Assembly (NCBI GenBank): GCA_002179805.1
Contig: NAVB01001047.1
Coordinates: 1 to 44,875, forward strand
Direction of reading: 5' to 3'
Length of the DNA: 44,875 nt
DNA from: Acanthamoeba lenticulata
Lineage: Eukaryota > Discosea > Longamoebia > Acanthamoebidae
Below, in pieces: positions 1 to 11,100 of this stretch; position 1 is the stretch's first letter; each line of letters starts with the position of its first letter. A program made the translations under genes and the position numbers. Under the pieces are notes generated by a model. The model saw only the letters and a program-made list of their open reading frames with translations. It searched no databases and had not been told where the DNA came from.

Positions 1-1910
1 TCGTACTGCTGGAGAGGGACCCTACGATCGAGCCCCCCAGCCACGAGCTCTCTCGGGGCTGTTGCAGCTGCAACACGCGACACGGGTGCTCCCCTGCTTG
101 CCAATAATAAGCAATAAATAAATAAATAGATAAAAGGGAAAAAAATCAAAAAGCTTATCAGTGGAGGCGCACCGCCGAGTGAGCCAAAGTGGTGCGTGAA
201 GGACAACATCTCCTGCGCGCGCGTTCAAGTCGTAGGTTGACCTCATGCTGGAAATGGTGCCCAAGCCAAGAAGAGAGGAGGAAAGACGCACATGCTGGAT
301 GCGGGGGCCGAGGTTCGGGATGAGAGCGCCTCCGCCCGAGAAGCAGATCCCCTTCCACATCTCGCAGCCTTTACGCATATCCACCACGTTAATTTGATTT
401 ATTATATTTATATTTATATTTATATTTATATTTATATTTATATTTATATATAATCAACGAACCGTAGGCGCGGTTGTCCTGGTAGGACAGCAGGGACCAG
501 TTCATGAGCGGCTCGTACAGCACGTCCTGCAGGTTGGTGGCGACCCAGGCCGGCTTGCGCGCATAGCTGTAGCCCCACCCGGCTTGGCTCCAGTCAAACA
601 GCGCGTCGATGGCCTTGTACCTGCCCCCCCCCCCGAGAAGAGGCTCCGCGCAGTCAGCACGAGGCGGCGGACAATGCCAATTGGCCGGCTCGAGCCGCGC
701 GGAGCGCACCGCTGCTCGCCCACAAAGATGGAGGAGCCGTCCGGCAGGCGGTGGATGGCGGTGGCCGCCTGCGGCCCGGCGCTGAGCTCGGCCACGCGCT
801 CGAGCAGCTCTTGCGGCAGGCGCCCCAGGAAGCTGGCCCCGGACCCGGCGCCGCGGGCCTGCGCCTGGAGCGCCTCGGCCCGGCGCCGGAGGGCTTCGAA
901 CTCGGCCTGCGCGTCGGCCGAGTTGAGAGGCGCCGAGACGACGGCGTGGAACTTGGCGCGGAGGTCCGGCAGCCACGACGGGTCGAGCGTCTGATGGGCG
1001 TCCGGGCTGACCAATGGCAAGACGTTGTGAATGTTGCATAGCACGGTAAGGTGTGTTACATGGGAAAGACGGACAAGGAACACACGAACCCGAAGAGGAG
1101 GTCGAGGAAGTGGCGGAAGAGGTGCTCGCAGCCGATGTCCACGACATGGGTGGCCCACGGCACGGCATGGCCGGACACGACCGGCTCCAGCCACGACATC
1201 TCGTGCCCCATGTGCAGCGCCATGCCTGCCTTACATCTTCAGCTTTTTCTTTTTTAAAAAATAATTTACTATTTTTTTTTGGAAAAGAAATAAAAATAAA
1301 TTAAATAAGTGGCAACGAACCGGTGGTGCGACCGGTGGAGAAGACGGACATGACGCCGCGGTCTTCAGCGAGCATACACGGGGACCAGAGATCTTCAAAC
1401 ACGTGCATCACCATCTTCTCGCGATGCTCGCGTGGCACCGCGGGTCGCTCGGTGATCAGGATCGGGCTCCCTGCCCGCGCACACCATCGTGCGTAAGCTC
1501 GAGGGAAGCAGAGAGAGAAAGAGAGATGACGACATTGGAGGACCGCACACACCTTCAAGATCGAATTTGAGGTGCTGGGCGGAGCGCCTCATGAGGCTCA
1601 CGAAGCGGTCCCAGTTCTGGACTAGACCCTTCTCCACGAGCGGCTTAGCGCTGGCGTCGTCCTCGGCAGGCAGCAGCTGGACAGGTGCGTCAGGCTCCCC
1701 TTCGCGCCAGCCCGACCTGGCACGTAACCCCCACGCCTCCGGCGGTTCAGCATCACCGTCGTCTTCAGACCAGATAGCCACCTCTCAGAGGGGCCCGCAC
1801 TGTGTCGGTAGCAGGCGAGCTGCGAGGCGAAACGCATCGTCGCCAGCCCAGCCCATGCGCACGCAGGAGGAACCCACGTCTACCACAAGGCAATCCACGT
1901 CACCAAACAT
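1..1910 (-). CDS. Actin-related protein (ARP), C-terminus cut by window start
   Basis: Multi-exon actin-fold protein read right to left. The first exon starts at the ATG whose complement is 1908-1910 and carries the phosphate-1 loop (DVGSSCVRMGWAGDDAF). Further exons match actin in order: LVEKGLVQNWDRFVSLMRR (about 1575-1640), ILITERPAVPREHREKM and FSTGRTTG (about 1325-1470), SGHAVPWATHVVDIG (about 1120-1215), HRLPDGSSIFVGEQRC (about 710-760), a divergent segment ending NRAYG (about 462-625), MWKGICFSGGGALIPNLG (about 300-366) and SSWLGGSIVGSLSS near the window edge. The intron between NRAYG and CEMWKG holds a TATTTA repeat and joins in phase 1. Splice sites between about 95 and 290 are not resolved. 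The sequence is too divergent to be conventional actin, and the ARP subfamily is not clear. The last residues lie outside the window. Confidence 0.8.
404..450. repeat. TATTTA hexamer microsatellite in an ARP intron
   Basis: About eight copies of a TATTTA-type hexamer form a low-complexity AT tract inside the intron that joins the NRAYG and CEMWKG exons. It is a length-variable simple repeat in non-coding DNA. Confidence 0.85.
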
Positions 1911-2231
1911 GGGAGCTCTCAGCACTTCAACTTGGGAGTCGTTTTGTTCGTTGTCATGAAAGCAAAAAAGTTGTAAACATAAAAGAAAATCAAAACATTT
2001 CGATGACGTCACGCGCTACCTTAACGAGATACCGATCAATTCCCCGTGTTGTGCCTCCCTGATGGAGACCAGTTTTCGGCTGTCGTCCATTCGAGTTTGC
2101 TGGCCGCGCAGTTCATGGCTGGCACACCTGGCCAAGTTCGCTCAGACCTCAAATCCCCACACAGTCAGCAACTCGAGCCAAGCAACCACTATCCACACAA
2201 CAAGAATACAACAGCCCCTACACACACCATC
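1911..2231. promoter_or_regulatory. Divergent intergenic region, ARP / dehydrogenase
   Basis: A 321-bp spacer between two genes transcribed away from each other, so it probably holds both promoters. It has A-rich stretches around 1965-2000 and a perfect TGACGTCA palindrome at 2004-2011, the binding-site type of bZIP/CREB factors in other eukaryotes. No convincing TATA box or further reading frame was seen. Confidence 0.45.
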
Positions 2232-3737
2232 ATGGCGATGAACTTGGCGTCACATTTGGCAGAGAAGATCATGGGCGACGTGCCCACCGCCACCACGCAG
2301 GCCAGAACCGTCGCGCCCACCGGCGAGAAGATGAAGGCGCTCGTGTGGCACGGCAAGCACGACGTGCGCGTCGAGCTGGTGGACAAGCCCCAGATCGTCG
2401 AGCCCAAGGACGTGGTCCTCGCGGTATGTACTCCCCACCACTCTGGCCTTATCTTGACCATAAAACTGGCCAATGGCATAAAGTGCTAACACCAACGGAA
2501 AATTGTTGACAGATCACCGGCACGACGGTCTGCGGGTCTGACCTTCACCTCTACAATGCCGAGATCCTACAGATGAAGGAGGGCGACATCCTCGGCCACG
2601 AGTTCTGCGGCGTCGTCGAGAGCGTCGGGTCGGAGGTGAAGAAGTTCAAGGTGGGCCAGCGCGTCGTGGCGTCCTTCCAGATCGCCTGCGGCGAGTGCGA
2701 GTACTGCCAACGCGGCCTGTCGTCCATGTGCGACAACACGAACAAGTCGTCGGTGATGAACGCCATGTACGGCCACCGCTTCGCGGGCCTGTTTGGCTAC
2801 TCCCACTTTGCTGGCGGCTTCGCGGGCGGCCAGGCCGAGTACGTCCGGGTGCCGTTCGCCGACACCAACCTCCTGCCCATCCCCGACGGCGTGCCCGACG
2901 AGCGCGCGCTCTACCTGAGCGACATCGTCTCGACGAGCTACCACGCCTGCAAGCGCGCCCACATCAAGGAGGGCGACACCGTGGGCATCTGGGGCCTCGG
3001 GCCCATCGGCCTCCACTGCGCCCAGTGGTGCAGGCTCATGGGCGCCGGCCGCATCATCGGCATCGACAACGTGCCCGAGCGCCTCGCCATGGCCCAGAAG
3101 CGCTTCGGCGTGGAGCCCCTCAACTTTGACGACGAGGCCACGAGCGACGTCGTCGCCGCCATCGAGAAGATGGCGCCCGGCGGGCTCGACCGCTCCATCG
3201 ACTGCGCCGCGTTCCGCTATGCCAAGGGCATGCTCCACAAGGTCGAGCGCGCCCTCAACCTCGAGACCGACACCAGCGAGATCGTCAACGAGCAGATCAA
3301 GTGCGTCAAGAAGGTAAGGATGACTTGAGCTCGTAATGGATGATGATGAAGAAGAAGATGATGCTGACGGTGGGCATTGCGTGGTGTAGTTCGGCCGCAT
3401 CGTGCTTATCGCCGACTACGCCGGGTTCACGAACCACTTCGGCATCGGCGCGGTGATGGAGAAGGGCATCGCCCTGATCGGCGGCGGCCAGGCGCCCGTG
3501 CAGAAGTACTGGGAGATGCTCATGCGCGACTACATCGTCACGAACAAGTTCGACCCGACCGTCATCCTCTCGCACCGGTTCGCCATCGACGAGTTCGCCG
3601 ACATCTACCAGGCCTTTAACGAGAAGAAGGCTGGCATCCTCAAGGTCTTCGTCGAGACCAAGCACAGCTTCGCGCCAGCCCCGGGCACGCCGGCCCTCAC
3701 CACCGTCAACAAGGCCGTCAGCGAGGCCTCTCATTGA
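2232..3737 (+). CDS. Zinc-dependent medium-chain alcohol/formaldehyde dehydrogenase-like protein
   Basis: Three exons (2232-2423, 2513-3313, 3390-3737), about 446 aa. NAD(P)-dependent oxidoreductase of the MDR family, probably acting on alcohols or aldehyde adducts. Catalytic zinc ligands are visible: the Cys of TTVCGSDLHLY and the His-Glu of GHEFCGVVE. The position after the structural-zinc loop is Asp in LSDIVSTSYHA, as in formaldehyde-dehydrogenase-like members that use Asp where classical enzymes have Cys. The structural zinc loop CGECEYCQRGLSSMC carries four Cys. The Rossmann motif is GIWGLGPIGL. The 30 or so residues before MKALVWHGKHDVRVE are an unusual N-terminal extension without a clear targeting signal. 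The second ATG at 2238 is an alternative start. Substrate cannot be named. Confidence 0.9.
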
Positions 3738-3919
3738 GAGCCGCCCTCCCCCCTTTTCATCTGTCGCGCAAAGAAAAAGAAGAAGATCTGCTTCGTCTAC
3801 ATGAACACATGAGCTTCATTGTTATTGTGCAAGGTTGAAGAAGGTAGTGAGACGCATACTAGGGGTCTTGGCGACCCTGCGTTGGTGCTGGCAGCTGTTC
3901 CTGCTACACGCGGACCACA

Positions 3920-4350
3920 TTAGCGTCTTGCGGCGGTAGGGCGTGGCAGAGAGCGTACTGTGGGAGGTGCGGGCAAAGCGACGCCAGACTGGGCGGCAAG
4001 GGTGTGCATGGTGCCCTCCAGATCGTCAAGGCGCTTGTCCATCTCGTCGATCTTGCTCAAAATGGTATTGGACATCTGCTCGAATCTTCCTTGCTGTCGC
4101 AGCAACCAAGGTCAGTCCAAGCAAACATACCTCATGATATTCTTGCAACTTCGCACCATCTGCTGCAACAAGGTAGAAACCTGCGCGGTCGTTTGTCAGT
4201 GGGTTACTGACGCCCAAACGAATGCTTATTGGCACACCGGCGCCATGAACCGCGAACCATGATGGCAAAATCCTGAGAGACTTTGTCGTTGACCGCCTGT
4301 GTGGCCGAGGCGTCCTGCCCTCCTCCTGGCTGCTGCCCATTGTCGCTCAT
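3920..4350 (-). CDS. HSBP1: Heat shock factor binding protein 1 homologue (HSBP1)
   Basis: Three small exons: 4258-4350, 4157-4180 (24 nt) and 3920-4093, giving about 96 aa. The joined core reads VSTLLQQM / QGRFEQMSNTILSKIDEM, then DKRLDDLEGTMHTLAAQSGV, which follows the heptad pattern of HSBP1, a short coiled coil that trimerises and binds the oligomerisation region of heat shock factor in animals and plants to damp its activity. The Gln-rich N-terminus (NGQQPGGGQDA) and the Pro/Arg-rich tail after the coiled coil are extra relative to the roughly 76-aa human protein. The middle exon must end at the internal GTGCGA donor: extending it to GTATGT breaks both frame and alignment. It is divergent from the striatin gene (235-bp spacer). 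Confidence 0.85.
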
Positions 4351-4585
4351 CTTGCTCTACTTGAAAAGGAGGAATTAACCGGACAATAAGTCTTGCTCTT
4401 CGCAGCAACAACGGCCACAGGAAACAAATCGATTTGAAAAATCGCTCCCCTCCGCTGCCAGGCAAGGCTTTCAACTTGCCCTGCCGCCAAGCGCCTCGCG
4501 GCAGCGCCAATAACAGCTCCCCAATCAACGCCTACATCGCGATCCGACATCCGCCTTAGTACCACATTTATTTTTTTAAACGAAA

Positions 4586-7500
4586 ATGTTCAGCCTTGAA
4601 GATGAGGCCAAGGCACAGCAAGAGCTGCAGGAAGAGCTGGCCAAATACTCGCGACCGGGAATCATCAGCTTCCTCGAGCAAGAATGGCTCACATTCCAGG
4701 AGGAAAAGGACAAATGGGAGAATGAACGCACTCAGCTGTTAAAACACATCGACAAGCTTGAGAAGGAGCGCAAAACATTTGCTGGGTTGAAGAATGACCT
4801 CCTCAAACGAATTCGAATGCTGGAGTACGCGCTTCTCCAAGAACGGTACGAAGCTCCCACTGCCTCGCATTCATTTTCTTTTATTTTGTAACTTCAAGAA
4901 TCATGGGCGTAGCATTAAACCGCTCACTATGCTGCGGGTGGGGGGGGGCACAATAACGAAACAAAGAGCGAAGACGGATCCAAAGGCGGCGGCCCGTAAG
5001 CTTCCTCCGCTTGCCGATGATACCACCAAAGAATCTCTCAAAACGCGTACCGCTTCCTCCCATCTTTCTTTTCCGAGTGTGGCGGCGGCTCACGCGCGTT
5101 CCCATTCTCCCTACTAGCAATACCGCGACCACAGGCTACGACCAAGTCGACCGACATCCTACAGAAGTACCTCAAGGACTTTGCCGAACGCTCCGAATCC
5201 CTCCTCCTCTCTTTCAACAGGTCCGTCGTCCCCTTCACCTTCCTTCGTCGTCGACTTTGCCTGCCTTTTGCAGTCGCTACTACTCGCGTGTAGACCTTTC
5301 TGTGCTGTTTATTCGTTGCAAATTGTTTATTTTATTTATTGTTCTGCCACTTCTTGTTCTTCTACGTTTACTTTCTTCTCTTCTTGACCAACTGTGAGAT
5401 GGTGGTGACGGTGGGGCGGTGGCGGTCTTGTCTTGGGTCTTGTAATTAACGCGCGCTTAGCTACGCCTCCTCCTCGCACTCGGCCACGCCTTCCTACGAC
5501 CCTGGCAGCCGCTCCCAGCCGTCGTCCGTCTCCTCAGCGGCCAGCGCCCTGGCCAGCGGCCTGCCCCTCAGCTTCAGCGCCCTCAGTACGCAGCCTCCTC
5601 TTCTCTTTTCCCGAGAGGCCCCCAGCTTGTCTGTCATCGGTGTTGGCTCGAGGCTAAGACGGGTCGGTACATCACAGAGGGCGCTTCGGACATGAACGCG
5701 TCCTTCATGCCTCCGCAGGCCAACGGTGGCAGCAGCAACAGAAGCAGCAGCAGCAAAGCACAAGAGAAGGAAACACAGCAGAGCCACGACGAAACTGGCG
5801 GTGAGGGCGACGACTACGAGAAGCCGGCCTACCCCACCATCGAGAAACGCCAGTCGGCTGTCTACACCGACGAACAGATGTACCGCCTTCCTTCCTTCTT
5901 CCTCGCGGCTCGTGTTGCTCTTAATCGCGAGTGTAGAGACTCACGCGCACGGGCGGCCTCTACAGGCAGGCGTTCCTGACAAACAGCAAAGGCAACAGCA
6001 GCACCACGTCCAGCGGTGCCGCGGGAGCGTCGTCGGACAAGGGCGCGGCCACGCCTGCCCTGAGCTACTCGGACCGGATGCGGCTGGAGATGGAGCGCGA
6101 GCGTACGGGCGCCGTGACTTCTTCTTCGTCGTCGTCATCGTCGTCCGCGATGGGGGCGTCGATGATGGGCGACGGCACGCCGGTGATGTCCCTTACGTCG
6201 TCCACCGTTGCCGGCCAGGCCAAGGCCGCCGCGGCCGCAGCCGCCAAGCAGAGCCGCACGCGCGAGTCGCTCGGTGGCCTCGAGAACCTCGACAAGATCC
6301 TCGAGACTGAAGTCTCCACCGACCTCTCCTCCTCCTTCGTACTCGCTCCCCTTCTTCTTGTTCTTCTTCATGACCGTTGTTATTAACACGCGGCGATGGC
6401 TGATTGGTTGATGGGGAGGACAGAGCTCGACTGCGGCGTCGACGAACGTGCGGGGCGGGAAGATGTGGCAGCCGCAGTTCACACTGCGGCACCACCTGGA
6501 CGTCGTGCGGTCGGTGGCGTTCCACGACGACGAGCCGATGCTCATCTCCGCCGGCGACGACTGCACGGTCAAGGTCTGGAACTGGCGCACCGCCGGCACC
6601 GTCGGCTTTGGCAAGTACGTCGAGTCGTCGCCGCCGCGTTGTTGTGTCTCTTCGTTCTTCTTTGTTCTTCTACAGGCTTTAAATTCTTGACATTTTTTGG
6701 TTGGATGACGCACAGGCTCATCTCGAGTGACGTGGAGCCGATCCACACGCTGCTGGGCCACACGGCCCCGATCTACTCAGTGGCCTTATCCTCGGCGAAG
6801 GTCGGCCTTCTCCACTTTTTCTTCGCATTATACGATGACGTGTAGGGCGCTCATTGGTGGTGGATGCACCTGTGCAGGACCGGATCTTCTCGGCTGGCGC
6901 GGACGGGAACCTGCGCGTGTGGGAGCTGCCGGACATGGCGCTGACCGACCCCTACGCCGAGCGAGGGAAGGCCATCAACTTTGAGGTGGCCGTGCTCAAG
7001 GGCCACAACGACGCCATCTGGGACGTGGCGCTCCACCCGAGCCTCTCGCTCGTGCTCACCGCCTCGGCCGACGACACCATCAAGCTCTGGGACTATGGCG
7101 CCGATGGTGCGATGTGGCCCCGTTCTGATGAACATCTATTACGCTGTTGTTGGCCCATTTTGCTGACGTCATCGATATGTCGACACAGCGGGCAACGAGC
7201 TGAAGCTGACGGTGCCCTATTTTGTGGAGGACAAGAGCGTGGCGCCCACCTCCCTCTGCTTCCTTCCCCACGACCCGCAGGTCAGCCCTTCTCCCCCCCC
7301 CCCCGACAATCGCCCTCTGCTTTGCTGACGCGAGGCCACATGCGCGCGCGCACAGAAATGGGTGGCGGGGTACGCGTCGTCGTCGCTGGGCATCTTCGAC
7401 GTGGAGAGCGGCAAGTGCGTGCAGCAGATGCACGCCCACGAGAGCCCGACCCACGCCGCCGACCCAGACGGGCAGATCAACAAGGTGGTCGCCCACGCCG

Positions 7501-7987
7501 GCCTCCAGCTCATCATGACCGGCCACGAGGACCACACCATCCGGTTCTGGGACCCGCGCACCGGAGGTACGTCTCTTCCCCCCATTCATCCCGTGATGAG
7601 TGAATGAAGCGGATTTGTGAGGCTTGATGCTGATGTTTACGATTATTGGGAGGAGCAGGGGCGGCGGTGCACAAAATGGTGGCGCACCAGGCGCCCGTGT
7701 CGAGCCTCGCGATCGACCCATCGGGGATCTACTTGGCCTCCACCGACCACGGCCTCTCCGTTCGCTTCTGGGAGATCTCCTCCAAAAACTGCGTTCAGGA
7801 AATCACTGTACGTTCTTGCGCTGCTGCTGCCTTGCCTCTTTCTCTCTTCGAGGAAGTACTCACGAACCGGGCGTTGCAGGCGCATCGGCACAAGTACGAC
7901 GAGGGCATCTACTGCCTGGACTTCCACCCGAGGCTCGACTTCCTCGCGACGGGCGGGGCCGACGCTTGCATCAAGGTGTACCAGTAA
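4586..7987 (+). CDS. STRN: Striatin-family WD40 scaffold protein
   Basis: About a dozen exons. Exon 1 (4586-4845) encodes the striatin N-terminal block: YSRPGIISFLEQEW, then a coiled coil, then LLKRIRMLEYALLQER, the segment that in animals and fungi dimerises and binds PP2A. A long Ser/Ala/Gly-rich linker follows (about 5000-6330; the exons at 4846-5230 are least certain). WD repeats begin at WQPQFTLRHHLDVVRSVAFH (6464) and run through AGDDCTVKVWNW, LLGHTAPIYSVALS, SAGADGNLRVWEL, GHNDAIWDVALHPS, TASADDTIKLWDYG, TGHEDHTIRFWDPR, STDHGLSVRFWEIS and ATGGADACIKVYQ, then a stop. Introns between blades have consistent phase. Striatin is the scaffold of STRIPAK, which joins PP2A to GCK kinases; the same role here is inferred from family membership. 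Confidence 0.92.
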
Positions 7988-8199
7988 AAGAGAGCGTGCG
8001 CGGCGTCCCTGTCCTCCCCACAATCCCCCCCAAAGAACTGTCGGCCCGAAAGACCCCAAATACAACATCATCTTCTCCAACGGCCCGTTGCAAAAAATGT
8101 TGTTGGTATGACCACGCCAGCAAGGCGGCGCGGTTTTGTGTTTTTTATGTTTGAATAAATAAACAATAAATAGGGGCGCAGGTTGCGGGCTCTAAGTAT
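7988..8199. other. Convergent 3' region, striatin / MFSD1-like
   Basis: A 212-bp spacer between two converging genes. It contains AATAAA-like sequence around 8155-8172 (gaataaataaacaataaata) that can serve polyadenylation of the striatin mRNA, and on the opposite strand AT-rich TTATTTATT near the MFSD1-like stop. No other feature seen. Confidence 0.5.
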
Positions 8200-11100
8200 T
8201 TACACGCGCTTGCCCACGGGGGCGCCTGCCAGCGCTGGTGGCTGCGACGGTAGCTGCGATGGCGGTTGCTGCTGTCGTGGTCGCTGCTGAGGCGAGAGCA
8301 GAGGCATTCGCTCCGACGGCATCGTTGAGGACGATGACGAAGAGGATGACGATGATGAAGAGGATGACGAAGAGGACGATGAAGAGGATGACGAGGCTGC
8401 ACTGGTCGAGGCACTATTCACTGGTGGAGGCGGGGTCCCCGCGGAGGCGAGCGGGAGCGGCTGCTGGCGCTGAAGACGCTGCTGCTGCGCCAGTTGCTGT
8501 TGCTGCAGTTGTTGAGCGCGCTCGGCCCTCCGCCGACGGACCTCGCGCTCGATCTGGGCGCGAACCTCGGACTCAATCTCGCTCTCCTCGGCGGCGTCGA
8601 GCAAGCGGCGGCGCGCCTCGGCCGCGGTCTGGGCCTCCTCGGCTTCGAGCAGCGCACGCTTCAGGGCGCGCAGGCGGCGGGCCTCAGCACGCTCGGCAGC
8701 GACAGCCTCCGGCCGGGCGCCGATGAGGACGCCAGCGCCGCTAAGATCGGCGACGAGCACAAGCGAGGCGAGGAAGAGCGCCGCGCCGGCCAGGGCCAGG
8801 ACGGCCACTATCGGCGCGTCCCAGTCGTCGGTGACCTCGCGCAGGAGGCCGACGAGGAAGGGCGCCACCGCGAGGCCGGCGTTGGTGATGGCCAGCGCCA
8901 GCGTCGTGGCCGTGCCGAGCAGCTCGCCCGGGACGACGAGCTCGACCCACGCGTAGCCGTTGGCCAGCACAAAGGCGTAGGCCGCGCCCAGGCCGGCGCC
9001 GACGAACCACGGCAGGAAGTCGTCGTCGCTGTCGCAGGCAAAGAGGGCGCCAACGAGGCCGGCCACGGCGCCGAGCGCCAACAGCTGCACAAACGAGCGC
9101 ACGCGCAGGCGGGCCAGCACGAGGCCGGCCAGCGGCGCCGCGGCGCCCACGCAGTAGACCAGGCCGGCCGCGCGGCTGCTGGCGACGGCGCCCAGCCCGA
9201 ACTTGTCCTGCAGGAACAGCGGCGCAAACGCGGTCCAGGCCGGCAGCACCGACGACGCGCAGAACAGCATCGCGGCCACGAGCCAGTAGACCAGCGGCAG
9301 GTTCTGCAGGTCCTCCCCGACCGTCTTCGACGTGAACACCCGCGGGTACAGCAGCAGCGGCGGCTCCTCGACGGCGGCGGCGGCGGCGACTGCCGGCGGC
9401 TCGGCGACGGCCACCGTGGTCGGCGTGGCGGCGGCAGCGGTGACGGCAGCGGGCGCAAAGCGGTTGCGGAGGCCGCCGAGGAGGGACGGCGACGGCGCGG
9501 TGGCCGCGGCGGGCGTGACGACACGACGGCCGCCCCGGCGTCCGATGCGGCCGCCGCCCTCGAGGGTGAGGCTGTCCCACTCCTCGCGGCCGTTGCGGGT
9601 CACGATCTGCGCGCGGCCCTCGATGCGGAAGTAGCCCCACTCCTCCTCCTCGTCGTTCAGCGGCGCGGCGGCGGCGGCCGCCGGTCGGACGGCAGGCGCG
9701 GGGACGTCGGACACGACGTGGCCAAAGCTGGGCGCGCCGATGACGTGGTGGCCGTCGGCCGGCAGAGGCGCGATGTGAGCATTCAAGGCCGCGTGGCCGC
9801 CGCCCATGCAGCCGCCGCCGCCGGTGGCGAAGAGGGCGTGGTGCGAGTCGACCGGCGGCACGTGGTGGCCGTCAAAGCCGCCGTAGGCGGCCGCCGATCC
9901 GCCGGCGTCGGCGGGCGCCAGCGCGAGATGGCCGCCGCCCGGCAGACCGGCCGCCGCGGCGGGGCTCGATGGCCGCGCCAGCAGCGGTACGTCGCCGACG
10001 CCGACGTCGGCCGAAGTCGACAACGGGAGCGGGCGATAGGAGGAGGACGACGAGGACGATGAGGCGAGGGGCCGCTGGAGCCGGCGGCGGCGCTCGGCGA
10101 TGAAGCGGGTGATGAGGTAGGGCGTGTAGTTCCACTCGACCGCGACGTAGAAGAGGTTGAACACGAAGCCCCAGAAGCTCACGAACAGCACGTGCAGCAG
10201 CGAGATGTTCACTCCATCTATCGTCATCATCATCATCATGATCAGCATGACGATCGAGAAGACGAGATGAAGGAGATAGAGGAGTACCTTGATCAAAGTG
10301 GGGGAGGAAGAGGAAGGCGCCGCCGGAGCCGAGGCAGAGGACGAAGAACTGGACAAAGGCCGAGGCGGCGAGGAGGAGGCCGCCGCTGAACCAGCGCGTG
10401 AGCATGACCTGCTGGCACATGATGATGGCCTCGCCGCCGAGGCCAAACACGAGGCGGGAGACGAGGAGGAGCGAGACGGGCTTGTCCGGCATGTAGTAGG
10501 TGATGCCCAGCACGATGTTGCCCGCCAGGCACAGCACGTTGAAGACCAGCGACGACACGCTCAGGCCCCACTTGTCGATCAGGCTCTGTTGTGCGTAGCG
10601 CGTGTTTGGTTTGGTGATCAGATTAATGTCGACATGGATAATCTCCACCTTATCTCCCCCAGTTTATCTCCGCATTTATCTCTGTCCACAATGTGTGGAG
10701 AGCGTACCCCCGCTACAAAGGGCATGAAGAGGTTGGGCAGCGAGTAGAGGGAGAAGAGGAGGCCCAGCTCCAAGTAGGACATGTCAAACTCATCCATCAT
10801 GAAGCGCGACACCGTGCCTGCGTGAATGCTGACGTCAGCAAAAAATTTAAAAAAAAAACAAGAGAAAAAGGAGGAAGTGCGTACTGGGAGCGTGGTAGCC
10901 CCAGTAGGGCGAGAGCGAGAGCACGGGGATGATGATCAGCAGCAGGATCAGCACCGCCGTCGACGGCTGCTTCACCGCCGTGCTGTCGAACTGGAAGGCG
11001 TCATCCACGGCATCCTCGCCCGCGCCCAGTCCCTCGTACGACGTTCCTGCTGTCGACGGCAAGGCCGACGCCGACGACGAAAACCCGCCGGGCACGGCAG

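Noticed and set aside
620..640. Homopolymer C and G tracts (for example about 627, 7296, 32218, 33101, 41660, 43797) as a shared regulatory element
   Set aside because: Nearly all lie in introns or spacers of varied position and orientation. They look like ordinary low-complexity drift or tract-length noise.
4131..4180. 50-nt version of the HSBP1 middle exon ending at GTATGT
   Set aside because: It leaves phase 2 with no acceptor that restores the coiled coil. The 24-nt version ending at GTGCGA gives a gapless HSBP1 alignment.
8494..10062. Long plus-strand open frame (about 520 codons) opposite the MFSD1-like exon
   Set aside because: It mirrors the GC-rich codon bias of the real minus-strand gene, gives Arg/Gly/Ala-rich sequence without domains, and the minus strand encodes clear MFS helices.
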